Source: Rhodospirillaceae bacterium (lineage in GTDB: Bacteria; Pseudomonadota; Alphaproteobacteria; Dongiales; Dongiaceae). From it: a DNA stretch of 64,000 nucleotides. The notes beneath the pieces are model-generated. The model was not told the origin of the DNA and ran no database searches. It saw nothing but the letters and a program-made list of their open reading frames with translations. The DNA is taken from NCBI GenBank assembly GCA_008012315.1, contig SSEL01000004.1, positions 62,001 through 126,000 of the forward strand, read 5' to 3'. Below are positions 44,684-54,492 of this stretch, piece after piece. The translations under genes and the position numbers were made by a program. The first letter of the stretch is position 1. Every line of letters starts with the position of its first letter.

Positions 44684-44710
44684 AAAAGGGCCGCTGGTTT
44701 CAGCGGCCCT
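44684..44710. terminator. Terminator between membrane protein and soxG
   Basis: AGGGCCGCTG (44687-44696) and CAGCGGCCCT (44701-44710) form a perfect 10 bp stem. The AAAA run at 44684-44687 supplies the T-tract for the minus-strand sox transcript, which ends at 44737. Confidence 0.85.
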
Positions 44711-44736
44711 GATTGGTGAGAGGTCTGGTTTGGCCC

Positions 44737-45348
44737 TTACGCGCCGATAGCCAGGCCGAAATTGGTGGCGATCTTTTCCGTCCATTGCCACAGATAGTCG
44801 GAAAAGCTTTTCAGCACATAGATATCATAGCTCGGCTTGTCATCGGTCTGATGCAGCAGCACGTTGCATTTCGACATGCCGGTTTGGGCACATTGGCCCG
44901 GACCGAAGACCTGCGGATGAAGGTCGAGGCTGATGCCGCGCGCCAGGACATCGCGTGCTTTCGCTCCGCTGATGGTGATCACCGTCCGTGATTCGCTCAC
45001 ATCGATGACCGCCGCATGCTGACCCTGAAAAGCCTGGCGGAGGGCAGGGACCAGTTCGTCACTGCGGTCCGGCGTGGTGACGACCCACCATTCGTCCGGC
45101 CCCAGCCAAAGAATGCTGACCTCGCCAGCTTTATTGACCGTGTTGGCCTTGGTCGGCACATCGACGCCAGTGACCGATTTCACCGCATTGGTGAAAGCCG
45201 CGTCATTGGCATCACCACGAATATTGATGATCGTGCGATGGGCGCTCTCGCCCAGGATCACGCCGGCCGTGGCATGGCCGCCTTGATTGGCACGCGCCGC
45301 CAGGCCGAAGTGATTGAGGGCGCTCCGCCGCTGATAGGCTTCAACCAT
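44737..45348 (-). CDS. soxG: Sarcosine oxidase gamma subunit
   Basis: 203 residues. Gamma subunit of heterotetrameric sarcosine oxidase, identified by its IWLGPDEWWVVTT core and position after soxA. It opens 8 bases inside the end of soxA, so the two are translationally coupled. Part of the enzyme that oxidises sarcosine to glycine and passes the methyl to tetrahydrofolate or releases formaldehyde. Confidence 0.88.
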   Translation of the reverse strand: MVEAYQRRSALNHFGLAARANQGGHATAGVILGESAHRTIINIRGDANDAAFTNAVKSVTGVDVPTKANTVNKAGEVSILWLGPDEWWVVTTPDRSDELVPALRQAFQGQHAAVIDVSESRTVITISGAKARDVLARGISLDLHPQVFGPGQCAQTGMSKCNVLLHQTDDKPSYDIYVLKSFSDYLWQWTEKIATNFGLAIGA

Positions 45349-48300
45349 TGATGCGCTTTCCTTCCAAATCGAAGAATTTGGGCTCGGTGATCCTGGCGGG
45401 GATCACTTTGCCTTCGTAAGGCAGATAGACCGTTTCGCCCATGCGGTTGCGGCCATTCTTGACCAGGGCAAGAGCGATCGAGCGGTTGCAGTTCGGGCTG
45501 TAATAGCTCGAGGTTACATGGCCGATCATGTCCATCGGCGGCTTGTCCTTGACATGCGCCACGATCTGCCCGCCTTCCAGCAGCACTTCGTTCGGATTGT
45601 CGGTCAACAAGCCGACCAGATGCTTGCGGTCCGGGCGCTTCGTATCCTCTCGGGTGAGCGAGCGGCGGCCGAGGAAATCGGTCTTCGATTTCGCCATGAT
45701 CCAGCCCATGCCGAGATCATAGGGCGTGATCGTGCCGTCGGTTTCCTGGCCGACGATAATGAAGCCCTTTTCGGCGCGGAGCACATGCATGGCCTCGGTG
45801 CCGTAAGGGGTGATGTCGTACTTCTCGCCAGCCTGCATCAACGCGCGCCAGATATGCAAGGCATGCGACGGCTTGCAGTTTACCTCGAAGGCCAACTCAC
45901 CAGTGAAGCTGATGCGGAAGATCCGCACCGGCACGCCGGCCAGATGGCCGTCCTTGAAGGACATGAAGGGGAAACTGTCATCGTCGAGCGGGATATCCGT
46001 CGTCAATTCCTCCAGCAGCTTCCGCGACAGGGGACCGTTCAGCGCCATGACCGACCACTGTTCGGTGACGCTGGTGAAGTAGACCTTCTTGTCCGGCCAT
46101 TCGCACTGATGCCATTCCTCCAGCCAGCTCATGACGCGTGGCGCACCGCCGGTCGTGGTGGTCATGTGGAAATGGTTTTCCGAGATACGGCTGGTGACAC
46201 CGTCATCGAAGACCATGCCATCTTCGCCCAGCATCAGGCCATAGCGGCAGCGGCCGGGCTCTAGCTTGGTCCAGGCATTGGTATAAACCATGTTCAGGAA
46301 CCAGGCGGCATCCGGACCCTGGATGTCGATCTTGCCGAGCGTCGTCGCATCGACGATGGTGACGCCGGTACGGGCGGCCTTCACTTCGCGGTTGACCGCG
46401 TCATGCATGCTTTCGCCCGGCTTCGGATAGTAATAGGGGCGGTGCCACTGGCCGACGCATTCGAAGACGGCGCCGTGCTGCTCGTGCCACTGATGCATCG
46501 CCGTCTTGCGGATCGGATCGAGGAAATCGCCCTTGTCGATGCCCGAGAAGGTGCCGAGGGTGACCGGCGTATAAGGTGGGCGGAAGGTCGTCGTGCCGAC
46601 CGATGGGATTTCGACATTGCGCAATCCGGCCATGATCGCCAGGGCATTGACGTTGCTGGTCTTGCCCTGATCGGTCGCCATGCCCATCGTGGTATAGCGC
46701 TTGAGGTGCTCGACCGACCGGTAACCTTCACGATGCGCCAGCATCACGTCGGCCGCCGTCACGTCGTTCTGGTAATCGACGAAATGCTTGCCGCCCTGGC
46801 CGACCGGCTTGTCGCTCGGCACGATCCAGACGGGCAACAGCGCTTCTTCCGCCGGTTCGTCCGAGACAGTCGGCGCCTGGCCGCTTTGGCCACCGAAGCC
46901 CAACTTGGCGGCGCCTTCGCTGCCGGCGGCATGACCTTCGGCCAGGCAGTCCGCCAAACGGAAGACGCCATGAGCCCCGCCGATCGACCGGTTATTCTGG
47001 CCCGGCAGCTTGTCGCCGGGAACGAAGGCTTGGATGTCGTCGCTCCAAACAACCTTGGCGCGGGTCTGGGAATGCAGATGAACCGTCGGCTGCCAGCCAC
47101 CCGAGGACAGGACCAGATCGCAATGGATATGGCGGCTGGCGGAGGTGACGCCTTTGCCATCGGCCGTCAGCGGCATGACATCGACACCGGTCACGGCGAG
47201 CTTGCCTTTGACGCCGGTGATGGCATGGCCGGCAATGATCTCGATACCTTTGGCGCGAGCCGCCTTGACCAGTTCGCCTTGCGGATTGGACCGCAGATCC
47301 ACCACGGCAAAAACCGTCACGCCGGCATCGGTCAGATCCAGGGCTGTGCGGTAGGCGCCGTCATTATTTGTCATAATAACAGCGCGTTGTCCTCGCATGC
47401 TACCATAACGGTTGGCATAGGTGCGAGCGGCCGAAGCCAGCATGCAGCCCGGTCGGTCATTGTCGCTATAGACCAAAGGACGCTCGATAGCGCCGGTCGC
47501 CAGGATGACTTCCTTGGCGCGGACCCGCCACAGTCGCTGGCGCGGTTGATTGGCGCCAGCCACCGGGCCGAGGTGATCGGTGACACGCTCCATCAGGCTG
47601 ACAGAATTATGGTCGTAATAGGCCCACGCGACCGTGCGCGACAGCAAAGTCACGTCCGGCATCGCTGTCAATTCGGCGACGGCAGCGGCCACCCAGTCGG
47701 CGGCCGCTTTGCCGTCGATCTCCGCGGTGCGTTCGGACAGCAGTGAGCCGCCCAGCTCCTGCTGCTCATCGACCAGGATGACACGTGCGCCGGTGCGGCC
47801 GGCGGCGAGCGCCGTCGCCAGGCCGGATGGGCCGGCGCCAATGATCAGCAGGTCGCAGCTGGCATAGAGCTTGTCATAGCGGTCCGGATCCTGTTCGGTC
47901 GGGCCCTTGCCCAGGCCGGCCGCCTGGCGGATGAATTTTTCGTAAAACATCCAGGCCTTAGCCGGCCACATGAATGTTTTGTAGTAGAAGCCGGAGGGGA
48001 TGAATTTCTGAATGACGCTGTTGGCGGCGCCGAAATCGGTGGTCAGGGACGGCCAGCGATTCTGGCTTTCCGCGACGAGGCCGTCATAAAGCTCGATCTG
48101 CGTCGCCCGAAGATTCGGCTCCGTCCGGTCGCCGAGTCCGAGCTGGATCAGCGCATTCGGCTCTTCCGCGCCGGCCGACAGGATGCCGCGCGGGCGGTGA
48201 TATTTGAAGCTGCGGCCGACCAGCGTCACGCCATTGGCCAGCAAGGCCGAAGCCAGCGTATCGCCCTGATAGCCGTAATAGATCTTGCCGTCGAAGGTGA

Positions 48301-48364
48301 AGCGCAGCGGCTTGGTCCGATCGATGCGGCCGCCTTGTCCGAGGCGGTTCTTCTGCGCGGTCAT
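45341..48364 (-). CDS. soxA: Sarcosine oxidase alpha subunit
   Basis: 1007 residues. N-terminal ferredoxin-like fold (KPLRFTFDGKIYYGYQGDTLASALLANG), an NAD-binding Rossmann motif (LLIIGAGPSGLATALAAGRTGARVILVDE near residue 172), a Cys-rich-region-free middle, and a C-terminal GcvT-like folate domain (over the last ~400 residues, including the FRISFTGELAFEVN and GTEAMHVLRAEKGFIIVGQETDGT stretches). Length fits SoxA (~970-1000). Overlaps soxD by one base and soxG by eight. Confidence 0.92.
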   Translation of the reverse strand: MTAQKNRLGQGGRIDRTKPLRFTFDGKIYYGYQGDTLASALLANGVTLVGRSFKYHRPRGILSAGAEEPNALIQLGLGDRTEPNLRATQIELYDGLVAESQNRWPSLTTDFGAANSVIQKFIPSGFYYKTFMWPAKAWMFYEKFIRQAAGLGKGPTEQDPDRYDKLYASCDLLIIGAGPSGLATALAAGRTGARVILVDEQQELGGSLLSERTAEIDGKAAADWVAAAVAELTAMPDVTLLSRTVAWAYYDHNSVSLMERVTDHLGPVAGANQPRQRLWRVRAKEVILATGAIERPLVYSDNDRPGCMLASAARTYANRYGSMRGQRAVIMTNNDGAYRTALDLTDAGVTVFAVVDLRSNPQGELVKAARAKGIEIIAGHAITGVKGKLAVTGVDVMPLTADGKGVTSASRHIHCDLVLSSGGWQPTVHLHSQTRAKVVWSDDIQAFVPGDKLPGQNNRSIGGAHGVFRLADCLAEGHAAGSEGAAKLGFGGQSGQAPTVSDEPAEEALLPVWIVPSDKPVGQGGKHFVDYQNDVTAADVMLAHREGYRSVEHLKRYTTMGMATDQGKTSNVNALAIMAGLRNVEIPSVGTTTFRPPYTPVTLGTFSGIDKGDFLDPIRKTAMHQWHEQHGAVFECVGQWHRPYYYPKPGESMHDAVNREVKAARTGVTIVDATTLGKIDIQGPDAAWFLNMVYTNAWTKLEPGRCRYGLMLGEDGMVFDDGVTSRISENHFHMTTTTGGAPRVMSWLEEWHQCEWPDKKVYFTSVTEQWSVMALNGPLSRKLLEELTTDIPLDDDSFPFMSFKDGHLAGVPVRIFRISFTGELAFEVNCKPSHALHIWRALMQAGEKYDITPYGTEAMHVLRAEKGFIIVGQETDGTITPYDLGMGWIMAKSKTDFLGRRSLTREDTKRPDRKHLVGLLTDNPNEVLLEGGQIVAHVKDKPPMDMIGHVTSSYYSPNCNRSIALALVKNGRNRMGETVYLPYEGKVIPARITEPKFFDLEGKRING

Positions 48365-48660
48365 TACTTCTTCTCCGTATCGATCTGCGGTGCCGGCTTA
48401 CCCATTTCATAGACGGCGAGGATTTCGTGGGTCACGGTGTGACGTGCCACGTTGAACCAGCGCCGGCAGCCTTTAGTGTGAACCCAGCGTTCGAAGTGAA
48501 CGCCCTTCGGGTTCTTGCGCATGAAGAGATACTGAGCCCATTCGGCATCCGACATCTGCTCGTATTCGGCCGGGGTGGGGCGGACGATATGCGCCTCATG
48601 GCCATAGCCGAATTCGTGTTCGTCGCGGGCGCCGCAGTAAGGGCAGGTGATGAGAAACAT
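48364..48660 (-). CDS. soxD: Sarcosine oxidase delta subunit
   Basis: 98 residues. Zinc-binding subunit; ligands C6 and C9 (TCPYCG) and H61 and C65 (VHTKGC) match the known SoxD site. EFGYGHEAHIVRP and RKNPKGVHFERWVH are family stretches. It links the alpha and beta subunits in the tetramer. Confidence 0.92.
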   Translation of the reverse strand: MFLITCPYCGARDEHEFGYGHEAHIVRPTPAEYEQMSDAEWAQYLFMRKNPKGVHFERWVHTKGCRRWFNVARHTVTHEILAVYEMGKPAPQIDTEKK

Positions 48661-48677
48661 GGCTTTTGCCTCAGATA

Positions 48678-49931
48678 TCAGTGAGCCACGCCAGCGGCGC
48701 CGTGCTCGTCAATGAGATAGCCGGTGGTGAAACGTTCCAGGGCAAAGGGAACGGCCAGCGGATGCGGTTCGCCGCGCGCGATCGTATGGGCGAAGACATT
48801 GCCGGAACCCGGCGTCGCCTTGAACCCGCCCGTTCCCCAGCCGCAATTGATGAACAGGTTCTGCACCGGGGTCTTGCCGATGATCGGGCTGGCATCCGGG
48901 CAGGTATCGACGATACCGCCCCATTGCCGCATCATCCGCAACCGGCTGAAGGCCGGGAACAAATCGCAGAGAGCGTTCAACTGGTTCTCGACGATCGGCG
49001 GGCTGCCGGCCTGGGCATAGGAGTTGAAGGCGTCGATGCCGGCGCCCAGCACCAACTCGCCCTTATCCGACTGGCTGACATAGACATGCACCTGTGGTGA
49101 CATGACCACGGTGTCGAGGATCGGCTTGATCGGCTCGCTGACCAGAGCCTGCAGCGGATGGCTTTCCAGCGGCAGGCGGAAGCCCGCCATGCCGGCGATG
49201 ACGCCGCTATGGCCGGCAACGACGACGCCGACCTTCTTGGCGCCGATGAAACCACGGGTGGTTTCGACGCCCTGGACGGTGCCGTTGACGATCTTGAAGC
49301 CGGTGACTTCGCAATTCTGGATGATATCGACGCCACGCTCATCGGCGCCGCGGGCATAGCCCCAGGCGACCGCGTCATGGCGCGCCGTGCCGCCGCGCCG
49401 CTGGAAGCTGGCGCCCATGATCGGGTAGCGGGCATTCGGCGAGCAATCCAGCATCGGCACCAGTTCCTTGATCTGAGCCGGCGTCAGGATCTCGGAATCG
49501 ATGCCGTTGAGCTGAATGGCGTAGACGCGGCGGCGCAGCGCCTGCATGTCGTGGACCGTATGGGCCAGGTTCATGATGCCGCGCTGGCTGAACATGACGT
49601 TGTAATTCAGGTCCTGGGACAGGCCTTCCCACAGCTTCAGGGCATGTTCGTAGAGATGCGCGGATTCATCCCACAGGTAATTGGAACGGACGATCGTCGT
49701 GTTCCGGCCGGTATTGCCGCCGCCGATCCAGCCCTTTTCCAGGATGGCCACATTGGTGATGCCATGTTCCTTGGCGAGATAATAGGCGGTCGCCAGACCA
49801 TGGCCGCCGCCACCGATGATGATCACATCATAGGCCGGTTTGGGATCCGGGCTGCGCCAGGCTTCCTGCCAGTCGGCGTGGTAGTTCAGGGCATTCCGTA
49901 CCAGAGAGAAAATCGAATAGCGTTGTTTCAT
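48678..49931 (-). CDS. soxB: Sarcosine oxidase beta subunit
   Basis: 417 residues. DAO-family FAD domain with [20 protein letters not shown] near residue 36 and the FAD-binding [13 protein letters not shown] stretch; C-terminal [40 protein letters not shown] is typical of SoxB. It carries FAD and the covalent FMN site of the tetramer, where sarcosine is oxidised. First gene of soxBDAG, 17 bp before soxD. Confidence 0.93.
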   Translation of the reverse strand: MKQRYSIFSLVRNALNYHADWQEAWRSPDPKPAYDVIIIGGGGHGLATAYYLAKEHGITNVAILEKGWIGGGNTGRNTTIVRSNYLWDESAHLYEHALKLWEGLSQDLNYNVMFSQRGIMNLAHTVHDMQALRRRVYAIQLNGIDSEILTPAQIKELVPMLDCSPNARYPIMGASFQRRGGTARHDAVAWGYARGADERGVDIIQNCEVTGFKIVNGTVQGVETTRGFIGAKKVGVVVAGHSGVIAGMAGFRLPLESHPLQALVSEPIKPILDTVVMSPQVHVYVSQSDKGELVLGAGIDAFNSYAQAGSPPIVENQLNALCDLFPAFSRLRMMRQWGGIVDTCPDASPIIGKTPVQNLFINCGWGTGGFKATPGSGNVFAHTIARGEPHPLAVPFALERFTTGYLIDEHGAAGVAH

Positions 49932-50360
49932 GGAGATAACCGGCCAATCGGTTGAGACTCAGTTTTTCAGCGGTCGCATCCTGCCAAACGGTTAAGAGCG
50001 ATTCCGGCGGTCAAGCGCCACGTATTGTCCCGCCCGCGTCTCGCGGTCAAGTAGTATGAGAGGGCTAATCGCATGACTTTTTTACAGAATTCATTAAACA
50101 GGCAGCAATACCGCCGGATCGCCCCGTCCGGCGGGCTTAAAGCGGACCGCAGCGTCGGTCAGGGGCGAAGATTTTTCGTATCCGCGACATAAAGGCCTAG
50201 TAAAAATCCGGAAAATTTGGTCTATTCTCGCCGCTCAATGTCTTGTCCACGGCGGGGTCAGTCAGGGAGGGCTTGACCGATCGCCTCGCGCCTGAAGGGT
50301 TGAAAAAACCATCGGTGGATCGTGGACTGTTAGCGACATTGATGAGGATGAGGACCTCAC
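49932..50360. other. Divergent intergenic region between sox operon and regulator gene
   Basis: 429 bp without a gene. A perfect hairpin, CCGCCGGA (50111-50118) with TCCGGCGG (50127-50134), lies in what would be the sox leader. No T-run follows it on either strand, and I could not recognise a glycine or folate riboswitch. The GbdR-like regulator binding sites would be expected here. Confidence 0.5.
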
Positions 50361-51374
50361 ATGTTTGGCGCATTGCCATCAAAGCTGCCGCAGCAGATTG
50401 CGTTTCTGCTGGTGCCCAACTTTTCCATGATCGCTTTTACTTCTGCCGTCGAGCCATTACGTCTCGCCAACCGCGTCAGCGGCCGTGAGCTTTACCACTG
50501 GCATCTGTTTTCGCCGGATGGCCAGCTGGTCAATGCCAGCAACGGCATCAATCTGACGCCGGAAGGAGCGGTGGATCAGATCACCAACTACCAGACCGTC
50601 GTCCTTTGTAGCGGCGTCGACGGCCATCTCTTTGATGATAAAGCCGTTTTTGCTGCACTTCGGCGGGTTGACCGGCAGGGTGCCGATATCGGCGCGCTTT
50701 GCACCGGTAGCCATATTCTGGCCCGGGCCAACATGCTGAACGGCTATCGCTGCACCATCCACTGGGAAAATCTGGCAAGCTTTTCGGAGAATTTCCCCGA
50801 AATCGAGACCACCTCGGAGCTCTTCGAGATCGATCGGAACCGCTTCACCTGTTCGGGCGGGACGGCGGCTCTCGACATGATGCTGAACATGATTTCGCAG
50901 CAGCACGGCCATGAACTGGCGGCGGCGGTTTCAGAGCAGTTCATCCATGAGCGCATCCGCGACCGCCATGACCATCAGCGCATGGCGCTGACGGCCCGGC
51001 TGGGCGTTCGCCATCCGAAGCTGATCCAGGTCATCCAGTTGATGGAAGCCAATCTGGAAGAGCCGCTGAGCCGGAGCCAGTTGGCCGATGCGGCCGGCCT
51101 GTCCAGCCGACAGATGGAGCGCCTGTTCAGCAAATACCTGCACCGGTCACCGGCCCGGTACTATGTCGAACTGCGGCTCAATCGGGCCAGGCTGCTGCTG
51201 CTGCAGACCAATATGTCGGTCATCGACATCGCCTTGGCTTGCGGCTTCGTCTCGGCGTCGCATTTCTCGAAATGCTATCGCGACTTCTTCGGCAAGACGC
51301 CACGTCGCGAACGGGCGACACCCTCGGCCTTGCGGGATGCGGAGCTGCTGGCCATGGAAGGCGTCATCAACTGA
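50361..51374 (+). CDS. GlxA/GbdR-like AraC-family regulator
   Basis: 337 residues: an N-terminal DJ-1/PfpI-like amidotransferase domain (QIAFLLVPNFSMIAFTSAVEPLRLANR, then LCTGSHILARANML with a Cys in the elbow position) and two C-terminal AraC helix-turn-helices (LSRSQLADAAGLSSRQMERLFSKYLHRSPARYYVELRLNRARLLLLQTNMSVIDIALACGFVSASHFSKCYRDFFGKTPR). The GlxA family includes GbdR, which activates dimethylglycine/sarcosine genes; divergence from soxBDAG fits that role. GATGAGGACC precedes the start. Confidence 0.85.
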   Translation: MFGALPSKLPQQIAFLLVPNFSMIAFTSAVEPLRLANRVSGRELYHWHLFSPDGQLVNASNGINLTPEGAVDQITNYQTVVLCSGVDGHLFDDKAVFAALRRVDRQGADIGALCTGSHILARANMLNGYRCTIHWENLASFSENFPEIETTSELFEIDRNRFTCSGGTAALDMMLNMISQQHGHELAAAVSEQFIHERIRDRHDHQRMALTARLGVRHPKLIQVIQLMEANLEEPLSRSQLADAAGLSSRQMERLFSKYLHRSPARYYVELRLNRARLLLLQTNMSVIDIALACGFVSASHFSKCYRDFFGKTPRRERATPSALRDAELLAMEGVIN

Positions 51375-51467
51375 GGCCGGCGCATTCGGTCACGGCACAT
51401 TCCTGGCAAATGACCGGCCTGGCAAATGACTGGAATGTGCCGTCATAGTCCCTTGGTTATGCAGCTT

Positions 51468-51695
51468 TCAGGTATGAACAGCGCCGGCTGACGGTTGCCT
51501 GTCGCCGGTCGGCGGCGGCAGGTGGTCGAACTCATAAATGTCCGGATCGCGATCCGGTTTCGGCGCGGTCGCAGCTGCGCTCGCCGGTACGGCGGCGGTG
51601 CCTGTCATGGGTGCTGCCATGGCAATCGCGGCGCCGGCAAGAAAGCAGACGATCAGCATCAGCCAGGTTGCGAGGGTCATCAACCGCATCAGCAT
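51468..51695 (-). CDS. Small hypothetical membrane-anchored protein
   Basis: 75 residues with a single hydrophobic segment (LATWLMLIVCFLAGAAIAMAA) that could be a signal anchor, then an Ala/Pro-rich acidic tail (DRDPDIYEFDHLPPPTGDRQP). GGAGG precedes the ATG at 51695; the frame is open further but without a better site. No family recognised. Confidence 0.5.
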   Translation of the reverse strand: MLMRLMTLATWLMLIVCFLAGAAIAMAAPMTGTAAVPASAAATAPKPDRDPDIYEFDHLPPPTGDRQPSAGAVHT

Positions 51696-51838
51696 GTTTT
51701 CCTCCATTGCACCAGCCGACGAGGAATGCCGGTGTTCACACCTGGAGGATTGACGCAGGATCGGCTTTAACGCTGTGATCTGACGCACAGGCTTTGACAG
51801 TTTCATGGCCGGATTGCATCTCCCTGGCGGTCTTCTGC

Positions 51839-52531
51839 ATGATGACGCCGGATCATATTAACGAATGCGAGTCGTTTGGGATGTTTGCGCGTACGGAAGT
51901 CAAAGATGTGTTTCCCACCCCAATCTGGGTGGTCGATCTGGAGCCGGCCAAGGCGGCCAACCTGAACGCGCATCTCAAGAAACAGATCTATGACTTGACG
52001 GAACCGCGGAAGGAGATGCCCGTCGGCGGCACCTGGCAGACCGATCCGGTCCTGCATCAACGGCCCGAATTCAACGAATTCTGCGGCATGGTGCGCCAGG
52101 CGGCGAAAGCCACGCTGGATTTCCTGCAGGTCGTGCATAACGGATTCGAGATCACCGGCTGCTGGGCCAATATCAATCCCAAAGGCGGATTGAACTCGGC
52201 CCATATGCATCCCAACAACTTTCTGAGCGGCGTCTATTATGTTTCCTTGCCGCCTGGCACCGAGCAGATCGTGTTCAGCGACCCGCGGACGCAAGCGGCG
52301 CCGATCATGCCGACGGTCCGGCAATGGAACAAATATATGGGCAATGAGATCAGGCTGGACTTGAAGGAAGGCCGCTTCGTGCTCTTCCCGTCCTGGCTGG
52401 TACATTCCGTGCCGGTCAATCGGAGCGATGAACACCGTATCAGCATGTCGTATAATATCATGTTCTCCAATTACACCGAGACCATGAGCCGCCCGCTGTG
52501 GAAGGGGACGGCGAAGCTGAAACAGGGATAG
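51839..52531 (+). CDS. 2OG-Fe(II) oxygenase family protein (TIGR02466-like)
   Basis: 230 residues. DVFPTPIWVVDLEPAKAANLNAHL opens the fold; the metal region reads NSAHMHPNNFLSGVYYVSLPPGTEQIVFSDPR, followed by the second His in LFPSWLVHSVPVN and the 2OG-binding Arg in EHRISMSYN. This is the TIGR02466 type of putative Fe(II)/2-oxoglutarate oxygenase; the substrates of the family are not known to me. Start ATG at 51839 or 51881 (MFARTEVKDVF). It lies between the GbdR-like regulator and an HD-domain gene, so a role in amine or phosphonate breakdown is possible. Confidence 0.75.
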   Translation: MMTPDHINECESFGMFARTEVKDVFPTPIWVVDLEPAKAANLNAHLKKQIYDLTEPRKEMPVGGTWQTDPVLHQRPEFNEFCGMVRQAAKATLDFLQVVHNGFEITGCWANINPKGGLNSAHMHPNNFLSGVYYVSLPPGTEQIVFSDPRTQAAPIMPTVRQWNKYMGNEIRLDLKEGRFVLFPSWLVHSVPVNRSDEHRISMSYNIMFSNYTETMSRPLWKGTAKLKQG

Positions 52532-52542
52532 TGAGCCGCGCC

Positions 52543-53049
52543 ATGGGGGAACTCAGTGTCGAGACGGTGCTTCTGGATATCGAAGCGATCGAACTGCCGA
52601 CGTTGGCGCGTCTATATGCTTACTGGCGGGGGCTGTGCCGGGGACGTTTCGCGCCGTCCCGCGCCGATATTGATCCAACCGAGCTTGGCTTTATCCTGCC
52701 GCGCATTCTGATGTTCGATGTGCTGGACAATGGCGCGGACTTCCGGGTCCGGCTGGCCGGCAGCGGCACCTTCAACCTGCATGGTCGCGATATCACCGGT
52801 ATGCTGGTCTCAAGCTTCACGCCGGTGGCCTTCCGCGATGCCGTCACGTCATCCTATCAGCAGATCGTGCACGACCGTCTGCCGGTCTATGTGCACAATG
52901 CCTATCGGCAGGATGGCTTCGAGGTCGACGCCTATCATGTCCTCCGCCTGCCGCTTTCCAGCGATGGCGAGAACGTCAATATCATCCTCGTCGGGGAGGA
53001 CTATCGGGGGCATGAGGCGGACCTGGTCAAGATCATGGGGACCGATTGA
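52543..53049 (+). CDS. PAS-domain protein (PAS_5/DUF type)
   Basis: 168 residues with one PAS fold: YAYWRGLCRGRFAPSRADIDPTELGFILPRILMFDVLDNGADFRVRLAGSGTFNLHGRDITG matches the PAS_5 family common in Rhodospirillales. No output domain, so it may be a partner subunit or small-molecule sensor. It starts 12 bp after the oxygenase stop (GTG at 52531 overlaps it), so the two form a unit. Confidence 0.72.
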   Translation: MGELSVETVLLDIEAIELPTLARLYAYWRGLCRGRFAPSRADIDPTELGFILPRILMFDVLDNGADFRVRLAGSGTFNLHGRDITGMLVSSFTPVAFRDAVTSSYQQIVHDRLPVYVHNAYRQDGFEVDAYHVLRLPLSSDGENVNIILVGEDYRGHEADLVKIMGTD

Positions 53050-53076
53050 ACCCGCCGTCACGCGCCCCGTTTGGAC

Positions 53077-53667
53077 TTACGCCAAGTCCGTCATCCGGAC
53101 GTTGATGTGATCGCCGAAAGGCTGACGGGCGAAGATGCGCTCGACCATCGGCATGAAAGTTTCGATCGGCTGCGTCTCGTAATTGGGATCGAAAGACACC
53201 TGGTCCCAGCGCTCGCAGAAGCGGGCGCAGCGGTCGAACAGGGGATGACCGCGATATTGTTCGCGGGCATGACGGTCGCCACCCACGAAATGCCAGAAGT
53301 AATAGCCCTGGAAAATGCCGTGATGCTTGATCACCCAGTGATTGTCCTCGCTCACATAGGGCTGGAGAATCGCGGCGGCGAGGTCGGAATGGTTATGCGG
53401 CGCCAGGATATCGCCGATATCATGGAGCAGGGCGCAGACGATGCTTTCTTCATCGGCGCCGTCACGTAAAGCGCGCGTCGCGGATTGCAGGGAGTGCTGA
53501 TAGCGATCGATCTTGTAACCCATCTTATCGCCGGCCAGACGATCCAGCATGGCGATGGCGTTACCCGCCAGCCCTTCCTCATGCACCTTGTACAACTGGT
53601 CGAGCAATTGATACTCGGCTTCGGTGCCTTCATCCATGCGTATGAAATTGACAGTCTCAAGCGACAT
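53077..53667 (-). CDS. HD-domain protein, MIOX/PhnZ-like superfamily
   Basis: 196 residues. Iron-site candidates: a His in RYQHSLQSATRA, the HD pair in CALLHDIGD, and a HHGIFQGYYFWHFVGG stretch. The order H...HD...H resembles mixed-valent diiron oxygenases (MIOX, PhnZ) as much as phosphohydrolases. It differs from the tmpB at 3357, lacking the YGE motif before the first His. GGGGAGAGATG ribosome site. It is convergent with the PAS gene. A possible partner of the oxygenase at 51839 is inferred only from position. Confidence 0.65.
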   Translation of the reverse strand: MSLETVNFIRMDEGTEAEYQLLDQLYKVHEEGLAGNAIAMLDRLAGDKMGYKIDRYQHSLQSATRALRDGADEESIVCALLHDIGDILAPHNHSDLAAAILQPYVSEDNHWVIKHHGIFQGYYFWHFVGGDRHAREQYRGHPLFDRCARFCERWDQVSFDPNYETQPIETFMPMVERIFARQPFGDHINVRMTDLA

Positions 53668-53742
53668 ACATCTCTCCCCGATCTTACCGATGTCGTTTTT
53701 CGGCATGTAAATGCGGCGTGATTATTGTTGAAATAGGCCATC

Positions 53743-54492
53743 ATGACGAGAACCGCAGCCGATATAGCCGCCATGCTCGAGCCGCATGGCCTGATTTTGC
53801 GAGGCGGCTTTGCACTCGAACCGGCGCTCGATGACGATCTGTTGCACTTGCGGCCGACTGCGCGGCAATTGCTGCTCGTCGGCAATGCGGGCTCGGCGAT
53901 TTGGCCGGCCCTGGCCGATTTCATCAAAGCCAATCCGGGGGAGCGGCATCCGCTGGATCGCTGGACACAAAGGGTCGTCTCGCTGCTGGCGCAGGATCTG
54001 GCGGTCACCGATCTCTATCCATTCGGCGGTCCGCCCTGGTGGCCTTTCCAGCGCTGGGCGCAGCGGGCGGAGCCGGTGGCAGCGTCGCCGATCGCCATTC
54101 TCATTCATCCCGTCTTCGGTCTCTGGCACGCCTATCGCGCGGCTTTGCTACTGGACGAACCGGTGGCCTTGCCGCCACGGATGGAAGCCGAAACGCCCTG
54201 TGCGACCTGCCGTGACCAACCCTGCCTCTCGAGCTGCCCGGTAGGGGCCTTCGACGGGCAGAGCTATGATGTCTTCCGCTGTGCCGATCACGTGGACGGC
54301 GAAGACGGGCAGGCATGCCGTGATCTGGGTTGTCTTGCGCGTCTCGCCTGTCCGGCGGGTGCGGCGTGGCGCTACGAGACGGCACATGCCCTGTTCCATA
54401 TGAATGCATTCCTTCGCGCCCGACGGGAAGCCAGAAATACAGCCAAAGCGTCTGAAACCGCCAGCAGTTACGCCTCTCCTTACAAAGGTTAA
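53743..54492 (+). CDS. [4Fe-4S] protein, QueG-like C-terminal region
   Basis: 249 residues. N-terminal domain with LLLVGNAGSAIWPALADF and PFGGPPWWPFQRWAQRAEP, then eight Cys in two groups, CATCRDQPCLSSCPVG and CRDLGCLARLACPAG, suggesting two iron-sulfur clusters. The arrangement resembles the ferredoxin-like part of epoxyqueuosine reductase and related cobalamin-linked proteins. Could donate electrons to an enzyme such as a corrinoid-dependent demethylase, but no such role is shown here. Divergent from the HD gene. Confidence 0.7.
   Translation: MTRTAADIAAMLEPHGLILRGGFALEPALDDDLLHLRPTARQLLLVGNAGSAIWPALADFIKANPGERHPLDRWTQRVVSLLAQDLAVTDLYPFGGPPWWPFQRWAQRAEPVAASPIAILIHPVFGLWHAYRAALLLDEPVALPPRMEAETPCATCRDQPCLSSCPVGAFDGQSYDVFRCADHVDGEDGQACRDLGCLARLACPAGAAWRYETAHALFHMNAFLRARREARNTAKASETASSYASPYKG

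Noticed and set aside
49932-50360. Glycine or folate riboswitch in the sox leader
   Set aside because: A single hairpin is present but I could not find the paired-aptamer layout of a glycine riboswitch or a folate aptamer core.
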